This document shows, one piece after another, positions 1-5,028 of a stretch of DNA of 7,015 nucleotides. A program made the translations under genes and the position numbers. The DNA is taken from contig DFHL01000001.1 of NCBI GenBank assembly GCA_002371315.1, forward strand, positions 1 through 7,015, in the 5' to 3' direction. The DNA comes from Bacteroidales bacterium UBA3724. Lineage in GTDB: Bacteria > Bacteroidota > Bacteroidia > Bacteroidales > P3. Under the pieces are notes generated by a model that was not told the DNA's origin, searched no databases, and saw only the letters and a list, made by a program, of their open reading frames with translations. The stretch's first letter is position 1. The number at the start of each line of letters is the position of its first letter.

Positions 1-390
1 CCGACCGACCCCTGGGTCAACTGGTACTACAACACGATGATAGACGAGACCGACTCATCGGTATGGACATACGCAGTGCGCAACGGACACTACACGCTGA
101 CGCATTACTACAATGCAACGTCGTCGAGGCTGGAGTCGAGCCGCAACGGACATAACGGGGACAAGCAGCATTGGATGCAGTGTCACGAGTGGGTACTTAC
201 CGACTTTGATATGATTGATGCCAATGGGAACAATGGCGAAAACAACGATAGGCAGGTGCCTGTACATCCACAGGTGCTGCCCAGTGCATTTGGAATCAGC
301 AGCTATGACAAGGATTTCTGGGGGCGATACAACACGATACCCATCGACTCGTTGCCACTGCAACTGTTGAAACAAAAATATAGTAAGTGA
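1..390 (+). CDS. C-terminal part of a probable carboxypeptidase-like regulatory-domain protein (5' end outside window)
   Basis: The reading frame is open from the first base (PTDPWVNWYYNT...) to TGA at 388-390, so the gene starts outside the window; the ATG at 37 is internal. The visible 129 residues are rich in Tyr, Asn and Asp. They contain a stretch that reads like alternating beta strands (YAVRNGHYTLTHYYN, then CHEWVLTDFDMID) and end in DFWGRYNTIPIDSLPLQLLKQKY. A terminal pattern of the form FW-x-x-YN-x-I-x-P/I-x-x-SL is one I associate with the C-terminus of long exported Bacteroidales proteins whose N-terminus is a CarboxypepD_reg-like beta-sandwich. That assignment is from memory of the family and is moderate, because the diagnostic N-terminal domain is not visible. 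The next gene begins 43 bases downstream on the same strand and has a fold of the same kind, so the two are probably co-transcribed. Function is unknown. Confidence 0.75.
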   Translation, partial: PTDPWVNWYYNTMIDETDSSVWTYAVRNGHYTLTHYYNATSSRLESSRNGHNGDKQHWMQCHEWVLTDFDMIDANGNNGENNDRQVPVHPQVLPSAFGISSYDKDFWGRYNTIPIDSLPLQLLKQKYSK

Positions 391-433
391 TCACGATTAG
401 TTTGCAAAAATCCCCACTAACACTAAACATAAA

Positions 434-1108
434 ATGAGGACGAAACTGAATATACTGTTTTTGCTGTGCTGCCTGCTGCCACTTGCTGTTGTGGCGCAAC
501 AACCAGACACCGATGTCGACAGCGTTTGGGTTGAAGGATTTGTTGTGGATGTGGCCACCAAGAATCCCATAACCCTGTGCGAGGTGCAGTTTATGCAGGA
601 TGGCGAGGCCAAAGCCATCGTGTTCTGCGACGACAGGGGCTTTTACAGCGTTGGAATGATGCCTGTGGGGCTCTACAGCATCTCTGTCGTGGCGGAAGGC
701 AAGTCGCTCCATTATGCGGAACTGCAGCTTGCGCAAAGCTCATTGGTCAATATTGCCTTAGCTATGGACTCGCTGAAGTACAAAACCCTGAAGCCGGCGG
801 TTGTCAATGCTGAACGACCCAATCCTAAAGCGGTTTACAAACCGATAGTCTCGCCCGACGATCCGCGCCTCTGGAACCTTAACAGTGTGGAGGCTCTGAT
901 GCTGTCGGGTCCCGCAAGCAAAGACCTGAGCGGCGGCCATACGTTGTCTGGTCTTGCCAGCCATAGGCCGGCGTGGTTGGATGTGCCGTTTGACCAGTTG
1001 AGAACGGAAACGACGACGGATTCGGCAATGGAGACGAAAAACAATACGACCTTTGGCAGGACTGGTAAACACGCAAAGCGAGGGAAGAAGAAGCCACTAA
1101 AGCACTAA
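434..1108 (+). CDS. Exported protein with carboxypeptidase-like regulatory (transthyretin-like) domain
   Basis: A 224-residue protein. Residues 1-21 form a signal peptide: a basic start MRTK, a hydrophobic core NILFLLCCLLPLAVV, and likely cleavage after VVA before QQ. Residues about 31-110 fit the CarboxypepD_reg-like beta-sandwich: VEGFVVDVATKNPI, then ITLCEVQF, then the DDRGFYSVGMMPVGLYSISV core, then a final strand LVNIAL. In this family the fold is a structural or adhesive module on secreted and outer-membrane proteins, not an enzyme. Residues 120-200 are Pro/Ser/Asp-rich, and the C-terminus is a strongly basic tail (KHAKRGKKKP). The ATG at 434 is preceded by an A-rich leader without a Shine-Dalgarno sequence, which is usual in Bacteroidota. 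The gene lies 43 bases after the preceding one, and its last 12 bases overlap the end of the convergent sigma-factor gene. No enzymatic motif is visible; the specific role is unknown. Confidence 0.8.
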   Translation: MRTKLNILFLLCCLLPLAVVAQQPDTDVDSVWVEGFVVDVATKNPITLCEVQFMQDGEAKAIVFCDDRGFYSVGMMPVGLYSISVVAEGKSLHYAELQLAQSSLVNIALAMDSLKYKTLKPAVVNAERPNPKAVYKPIVSPDDPRLWNLNSVEALMLSGPASKDLSGGHTLSGLASHRPAWLDVPFDQLRTETTTDSAMETKNNTTFGRTGKHAKRGKKKPLKH

Positions 1109-2122
1109 GAGTATCTCTTCGCGATTGCCTATCTGAAGGCGGAAGTAGTAGTCGGTAAGGTGCAGCACCAGGCTGTGCTTTGGGAACGGGTTCAGTATGC
1201 ACAGCCCGTCGGCGACGCCGCTGGCCACCAGGTTGCCGTTCAGGTCGTAGACCTTGACGCTTTCGCCCGTCTTGCCTGAAATTATGATGTTGTCTTCGTT
1301 CAGCGACAGCGTCAGGCGGCTGTCAATGTCGGCCACCCAGATGGTGTCTGGCGAGGGCAGCATCTGCAGCACATCTATCACCGGAAGGCTTTCGATACTG
1401 ATTCTTTTGGTCCGTTTTTCGGGCACCGTCGTTTCGGCGGCGGCAGTGGTGTCGGATGGCGGAAGCGCAACCAGTTGCTTGCCGAGGCTTTTGGTTTGCG
1501 ACGTATCGCCTACGGCTTTGTCGTCGTCGCGGCCAAAGAATCTGCCCCACTCGGTGCCGAAAAATCTGTTCCACGGCGGCACGACGGCAATGGCCGTAGC
1601 GCCGGCCGCCAGCAGCAACAGTAGCACCAACACCGAATAGCGCATCTTGTTGATTGCACGGTGCATACGCTGATAGACAGCATCGCGGCTGACGCCAATC
1701 TGCTGGCCAATCTCTTCGGCGTTGTAGCCGTCAAGGTAGAGCTGCACCATCTGCCGTTCGCCATCACTGAGCGACGACATACAGCCTTCGAGGATCTCGG
1801 CCAGACGCTGCGATTCGTCAGCATCTATGCTGTTGGCCACATCGTCCGTAAGTGGTTCGGTGGGCAGCTGTTTTGCTCGGCCTATCCTGAAAAAAACGGA
1901 CCTTGCCCGCCAGCCGACCCAGGCGCGCTCCTGACTGGCGGAAGCCTCGGGACGCAGCTTGTCGAGATTGTTCCAGATGTCGATGGCGACCTCCTGCATC
2001 AGGTCTTTGCAGCACTCCGTGTCCCTGTCGGAACGCCGCCAGCACATCCGCCACAGCATCGAGTGGTGGCGAATGAGCAGGGAGGTGAAATGAGTCTCGC
2101 AATCGGCGATTGGTTTTTTCAT
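1097..2122 (-). CDS. ECF-type sigma-70 factor with fused transmembrane helix and extracytoplasmic C-terminal domain
   Basis: A 341-residue protein, about twice the length of an ordinary ECF sigma factor. Residues 10-83 match sigma region 2: HFTSLLIRHHSMLW, then DLMQEVAIDIWNNLDKLRPE (40-59, region 2.2-like), then ERAWVGWRARSVFFRIGR (65-82, the promoter-melting and -10 recognition part). Residues 105-161 are sigma region 4, with a helix-turn-helix at about 134-160 (AEEIGQQIGVSRDAVYQRMH). Residues 162-182 (YSVLVLLLLLAAGATAIAVVP) form one membrane helix. A low-complexity linker rich in Ser, Thr and Asp follows (200-240). The end (265-341) is a beta-rich domain containing DNIIISGKTGESVKVYDLNGNLV. 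Predicted topology is sigma domains in the cytoplasm and the C-terminus in the periplasm. The start at 2122 (MKKPIADCETHF) puts region 2 at the usual distance from the N-terminus; the frame stays open to 2341, but that stretch is AT-rich and not sigma-like. No separate anti-sigma gene is visible, so the fused segment may take that role (inference). Confidence 0.85.
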   Translation of the reverse strand: MKKPIADCETHFTSLLIRHHSMLWRMCWRRSDRDTECCKDLMQEVAIDIWNNLDKLRPEASASQERAWVGWRARSVFFRIGRAKQLPTEPLTDDVANSIDADESQRLAEILEGCMSSLSDGERQMVQLYLDGYNAEEIGQQIGVSRDAVYQRMHRAINKMRYSVLVLLLLLAAGATAIAVVPPWNRFFGTEWGRFFGRDDDKAVGDTSQTKSLGKQLVALPPSDTTAAAETTVPEKRTKRISIESLPVIDVLQMLPSPDTIWVADIDSRLTLSLNEDNIIISGKTGESVKVYDLNGNLVASGVADGLCILNPFPKHSLVLHLTDYYFRLQIGNREEILLVL

Positions 2123-2387
2123 CTTACGGGCGCTGAAGAAGGTTTTATTACTATAATACACACTTTTCAGGGAGAATCTGACACGGGAAGGCAAATATTT
2201 TTCAAAACGCCCGCTTTCAAGAATTATTTTGATGACACCCCTTTTTCGGCGCCCTGCGGCAAAAAAAACTCTTTCGATGTCAGATTCCGGCAGAAAAATG
2301 CGTATTATATTATTGAACCGGTCGGCAAAACGAGCGGACAATCTGTTGAAGGAAATTAACCCAATTGCATCTTAAAACAATCTGATT
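2123..2387. other. Divergent AT-rich intergenic region
   Basis: These 265 bases separate the start codons of the divergent sigma-factor and LRR-protein genes, and must hold promoters for both. The base composition is visibly more AT-rich than the flanking genes, with A and T runs at about 2197-2206, 2241-2245 and 2261-2268. On the plus strand TATTATTG at 2308-2315 is a one-mismatch relative of the -7 box TAnnTTTG, about 70 bases before the LRR start, but I see no -33 partner. The minus frame is open through most of the region; I do not consider it coding. No RNA gene or clear long inverted repeat was found. Confidence 0.6.
2192..2220 (-). promoter_or_regulatory. Candidate Bacteroides-type promoter for the sigma-factor gene
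   Basis: Read on the minus strand, AATATTTG (2199 to 2192) differs from the -7 consensus TAnnTTTG at one position. A TTG (2220 to 2218), the core of the -33 TTTG element, lies 18 bases upstream. The leader to the start codon at 2122 would be about 60 bases. The match is imperfect and the region is AT-rich, so chance is a serious alternative. An ECF sigma factor may also drive its own promoter with a different consensus. Confidence 0.22.
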
Positions 2388-4193
2388 ATGAAAAAACTAT
2401 TTGTATTTTTGTTGTTAGGCCTGTGCACAAAGGCTATGTGCCAGCCTGTCTATTTCGACGCCGACGGCATCGTCTACGGCATCACTTCGGAATCGGACCG
2501 CACCGTCGAGGTGTGCCCGTACTACTACATCACTAATAGCCCGTACAGCGGTGATATCAGCATTCCGCAGACGGTGGTCCACGACGGCACGACGTATACC
2601 GTCACGGCCTTGGGAGGCGGCGCGTTCGAAAGCTGCAGCAATGTCACCAGCCTAACCCTGCCGACAACCATACGCAGCATCGGCTCTTACTGCTTCTATA
2701 ACTGCAGTTTCACATCACTCGCGCTGCCCGACTCGCTGCGCTTCATCGGCGACCACGCTTTCTCGTATTCCCACATCGCGTCGCTGCACCTGCCAGCCTG
2801 TTTCGAGAGTTTTGACGACTGCGCTTTCTGGGCCAGGAACCTGACGAGCATCACGGTGGATGAGGCCAACCCCCGCTACCGTTCCATTGACGGATGGCTC
2901 TACAGCAAGGACAGCCTTACGCTCTGCCTGGTTCCCGACGGGACAACGGGCAACATAGCCGTCCCTCCGTTCGTGCGCCACATCGGCAAGATGGCGTTTG
3001 GTTTCGGCCGCAGCATCACCGCGGTCTCGCTGCCCGAGGGGCTGCTTTCGATTGGCGACTTCGCGTTCAACTGCTGCGAGACGTTGGATGGCATCGTCAT
3101 TCCCTCATCGGTGACGCACATCGGGATTCATCCTTTCTCATACTGTCCGCAAATGGACAACCTCAGTATCGCCGACGGCAACAGCCATTATGTGATGGAC
3201 GGGCTGATGATATATAGCATTGGCTATGACACCCTTGTGTCGTGCCACAAATCGGGTGCCACGGTGACGCTGAACCCCAATCTGAAAGTCCTTGGCGGTT
3301 TCGAGAACAACACTTGGGTTGAAAACATCACTATTCCCGAGGGGGTGACCGACATCAACGACAACTGCTTCAACGGCTGCTCGTTCCGCAGCATTGCGCT
3401 GCCGGCGCATATGAAGTCGATAGGTGCCAATGCGTTCTTTCAGAACGACAACCTCACCAATGTAACGATGCCGCAAACGCTCCTTTCGATGGGCGAAGGC
3501 GCTTTTATGACCTGTATGTCGCTCACGTCGATTGCAATTCCCGATTCGCTCCGCGTAATTCCCAAAAACGCTTTCAGCAATTGCATCAGACTCAACTCTA
3601 TAACCTGGGGCAACGACATTGAGGAGATCGGCGAATACGCCTTCTGGGCTATGTCGTTCTACACGAGTCCTCACATCACAACCCTCGACCTGCCGTCGAA
3701 GTTGAAGAAGGTTGGCGTAGCTGCCTTCGGCGCCGAGACCAACTACCTGCGATACGTTAATTTCACAGGACAGGTCGACACCTTGGGCGAAGCCGTGTTC
3801 TATCACGCGAATCTTAACCATATCCGCTTTGCCAATGTAGCCCCCGGAGTGCCGCCTGCCGTCAAAGGGCTGGGTCCGCTCTACGGGGTGAGGAACATCC
3901 AACGTATCTATATTCCTTGCGGCACTATGGACTTATGGGTTTCCGACAGCTACTGGGGACAGTTCGCCGACAAGTTCGTCGAGGACTGCGATGGTATCAT
4001 TGATGCCGAAGATGCCGACCTTCGCGTTTATGTTCGCGACGGAAACATCGTTGTCGACGGCGCCGACGGCGAGCCGATTTCCATATTCGACGTAACGGGG
4101 CGCGCAGTCTCAGCAGCACCCTGTCCGCTTCCCTCTGGCGTCTATCTGGTCAAGGTCGGCGAGCGGCCCGCCAAGAAGGTGGTGGTATTGTAG
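2388..4193 (+). CDS. Secreted BspA-like leucine-rich-repeat protein (LRR_5) with C-terminal sorting-type domain
   Basis: A 601-residue protein. Residues 1-19 are a signal peptide (MKKLFVFLLLGLCTKAMCQ), probably cleaved near AMC/Q. From about residue 70 to 485 there are a dozen or so degenerate LRR_5 (BspA/TpLRR) repeats with the pattern AF-x-x-C-x-x-L-x-x-I-x-(I/L)P-x-x-(V/L)-x-x-IG; clear examples are SNVTSLTLPTTIRSIG (84-99), SLTSIAIPDSLRVIPKNAF (378-396) and SITAVSLPEGLLSIG (209-223). Residues 505-530 (QRIYIPCGTMDLWVSDSYW) resemble the capping segment often seen after such repeats. Residues 545-601 form a short beta domain, VRDGNIVVDG then EPISIFDVTGRAV then LPSGVYLVKVGE and a final KKVVVL, which resembles T9SS type A (Por) sorting domains. 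Family members are surface or secreted proteins that bind host matrix, other bacteria or polymers; the ligand here is unknown. The ATG follows an A-rich leader. The gene is divergent from the sigma-factor gene, whose C-terminus has a similar domain. Confidence 0.9.
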   Translation: MKKLFVFLLLGLCTKAMCQPVYFDADGIVYGITSESDRTVEVCPYYYITNSPYSGDISIPQTVVHDGTTYTVTALGGGAFESCSNVTSLTLPTTIRSIGSYCFYNCSFTSLALPDSLRFIGDHAFSYSHIASLHLPACFESFDDCAFWARNLTSITVDEANPRYRSIDGWLYSKDSLTLCLVPDGTTGNIAVPPFVRHIGKMAFGFGRSITAVSLPEGLLSIGDFAFNCCETLDGIVIPSSVTHIGIHPFSYCPQMDNLSIADGNSHYVMDGLMIYSIGYDTLVSCHKSGATVTLNPNLKVLGGFENNTWVENITIPEGVTDINDNCFNGCSFRSIALPAHMKSIGANAFFQNDNLTNVTMPQTLLSMGEGAFMTCMSLTSIAIPDSLRVIPKNAFSNCIRLNSITWGNDIEEIGEYAFWAMSFYTSPHITTLDLPSKLKKVGVAAFGAETNYLRYVNFTGQVDTLGEAVFYHANLNHIRFANVAPGVPPAVKGLGPLYGVRNIQRIYIPCGTMDLWVSDSYWGQFADKFVEDCDGIIDAEDADLRVYVRDGNIVVDGADGEPISIFDVTGRAVSAAPCPLPSGVYLVKVGERPAKKVVVL

Positions 4194-4197
4194 GCGC

Positions 4198-4218
4198 GCC
4201 TGCAGGCTAGTTTTTTTT
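4198..4218 (+). terminator. Possible weak terminator after the LRR-protein gene
   Basis: A GC-rich palindrome GCCTGCAGGC (4198-4207), five bases past the TAG stop, is followed by a run of eight T (4211-4218). The order (GC stem, then T tract) is that of an intrinsic terminator, but the hairpin would have only a 3-base stem around TGCA, so it is weak. The 25-base-pair hairpin of the neighbouring 9-base repeat array is an alternative 3'-end structure for the same transcript. Confidence 0.25.
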
Positions 4219-4330
4219 AGGCTAATTAGGCAGATTAGGCAAATTAGGCAGCCTAGTATGCCTAACCTGCCTAAAACGCCTAACTTGCCTAACCTGCCTA
4301 ATTTGCCTAATTTGCCTACAATGCCTAATG
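4217..4330. repeat. Inverted array of 9-base repeats, copy 1 (3' side of the four-helix-bundle gene)
   Basis: Four units of TTAGGCnnA start at exact 9-base steps (4217, 4226, 4235, 4244; the last is cut to 8 bases). After a 7-base centre (4252-4258) come eight units of TGCCTAnnn, again at exact 9-base steps (4259 to 4330; the third begins CGCCTA). The right half is the reverse complement type of the left half. Bases 4226-4251 can pair with 4294-4319 over 25 positions (one of them G.U), leaving a 42-base loop; many slipped registers are also possible. The array lies between the 3' ends of two convergent genes and ends 6 bases from the stop of the four-helix-bundle gene. The core is invariant (TTAGGC / GCCTAA) and the last three positions vary. 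Confidence 0.92.
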
Positions 4331-4336
4331 CCCCCC

Positions 4337-4891
4337 TCATCCATTCCGCCGCTGCCAATCCTTGCGGGCTCGGTACATCTCTTCTTTTATTCCGCCGTTT
4401 TCCTTAAAGTTGCGCTTCAGCCATTCAATCAGGCCGACAATCAAAGCGTCGGCCTGATGAATCAACGTAATAGCGATATTGGCGATCGCCTCATCGTTGC
4501 GATCCTGTATTTTATTTCTATAAGTCTCAGAGTCATTATGCTTGGCGCAGAAACGACGCGTTTGTATTGAGCGGGGATCGTCTTTCCCCCATTGCGCCAA
4601 TCCCCTAACACGCAGATAATCCTCGTAGTCCAGCAACAGTTCGTGCAATGAAGCCCTGTTCACATTGGTCAGCTTTATCTCCATCTCCTTCGAAGTCACA
4701 CCGTCAATATTGCCTTCCGCCAGGTTCTGCTTTCCCGACCGTGCCGCCATAACCATCTGGTCAATTGTCCTGTCGCCAACCTTCAAATACTTGTGGGCAA
4801 AATAGTAGGTGATGTCATAGATACATTCAGCCTTCTGGAAAGCAATCAAAGAACGGTAATTCTTGTTCTGAGGCAGGAAGGAATTGTCCAT
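4337..4891 (-). CDS. Four-helix-bundle protein (23S rRNA intervening-sequence/S23 family) with suffix domain
   Basis: A 184-residue protein, probably cytoplasmic. Residues 10-100 fit the S23/IVS four-helix-bundle family: YRSLIAFQKAECIYDITYYF (helix 1), then TIDQMVMAARSGKQNLAEGN (helix 2, carrying the family pattern Q-x3-A-A-x-S-x3-N-x-A-E-G with Ser replaced by Arg-Ser here), then SKEMEIKLTNVNRASLHELL (helix 3) and LDYEDYLR. Residues about 105-184 (RRFCAKHNDSETYRNKI, then NIAITLIHQADALIVGLIEWL, then GGIKEEMYRARKDW) match what I recall as the 'four helix bundle suffix' extension found in Bacteroidales. The structure is known for relatives, which form pentameric basic bundles; the best-characterised one, DGR accessory protein Avd, binds nucleic acid. 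The function here is unknown. The gene is bracketed by two inverted 9-base repeat arrays 6 and 37 bases away. Sampled 60-base blocks have about 37-50% GC against about 60% in the adjacent mutase gene, consistent with separate acquisition. Confidence 0.87.
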   Translation of the reverse strand: MDNSFLPQNKNYRSLIAFQKAECIYDITYYFAHKYLKVGDRTIDQMVMAARSGKQNLAEGNIDGVTSKEMEIKLTNVNRASLHELLLDYEDYLRVRGLAQWGKDDPRSIQTRRFCAKHNDSETYRNKIQDRNDEAIANIAITLIHQADALIVGLIEWLKRNFKENGGIKEEMYRARKDWQRRNG

Positions 4892-4928
4892 TGCTGTGTT
4901 GTGTTTGTTGGTTTCTAATGTGGTTAGA

Positions 4929-5028
4929 GGTTTTTAGGCGTTATTAGGCAGATTAAGCGTTATTAGGCAGATTAGGCAAGTTAAGCTGCCTAAAATGCCT
5001 AATTTGCCTAACCTGCCTAACAAAAACC
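4929..5028. repeat. Inverted array of 9-base repeats, copy 2 (5' side of the four-helix-bundle gene)
   Basis: Left-type units TTAGGCnnn or TTAAGCnnn start at 4934, 4944, 4953, 4963, 4972 and 4981; right-type units TGCCTAAnn start at 4987, 4996, 5005 and 5014. Two of the left units are 10 bases long (TTAGGCGTTA and TTAAGCGTTA), because 4934-4952 and 4953-4971 are a 19-base tandem duplication with one difference. Bases 4963-4986 can pair with 4997-5020 around a 10-base loop, and the outer flanks GGTTTTT (4929-4935) and AAAAACC (5022-5028) extend the inverted repeat. The array ends directly against the stop codon of the mutase gene (5029-5031) and begins 37 bases upstream of the four-helix-bundle start. 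Both arrays start with TTTTTAGGC. Confidence 0.92.

Noticed and set aside
2123..2341. In-frame 73-codon N-terminal extension of the sigma factor (start at 2341).
   Set aside because: Region 2 of ECF sigma factors begins within the first 10-20 residues, which fits the ATG at 2122. The extension is AT-rich, shows no domain, and would cover nearly the whole divergent promoter region.
1661..2359. Plus-strand open frame (232 codons) opposite the sigma-factor gene.
   Set aside because: Antisense shadow of the sigma2/sigma4 coding region; no domain or signal peptide.
3138..3902. Minus-strand open frame (254 codons) opposite the LRR protein gene.
   Set aside because: Antisense shadow; the plus strand carries clear LRR_5 repeats across the same interval.
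4193..4206. Overlapping 8-base palindromes GGCGCGCC and CCTGCAGG (rare-cutter sites, as in cloning linkers).
   Set aside because: They overlap the native stop codon and flow into native repeat DNA on one side; nothing else suggests an engineered junction. Most likely chance in GC-rich sequence.
4110..4358. Minus-strand open frame reading as tripeptide repeats (LGKLGRLGKLG..., CLICLICLIS).
   Set aside because: It is the translation of the 9-base repeat array; because the unit is a multiple of three, any frame stays open and repetitive. It also overlaps the ends of two real genes.
4217..5021. CRISPR array.
   Set aside because: The units are 9-10 bases with no spacers, occur in both orientations, and no cas gene is present.
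4337..5028. Diversity-generating retroelement with the four-helix-bundle protein as Avd.
   Set aside because: No reverse transcriptase and no template/variable repeat pair is present in the window; the protein has the suffix-type C-terminus instead.
4211..5028. Classical insertion sequence or MITE.
   Set aside because: No transposase, and the two arrays are each internally inverted rather than forming one pair of terminal inverted repeats; I found no clear target-site duplication at the outer edges.
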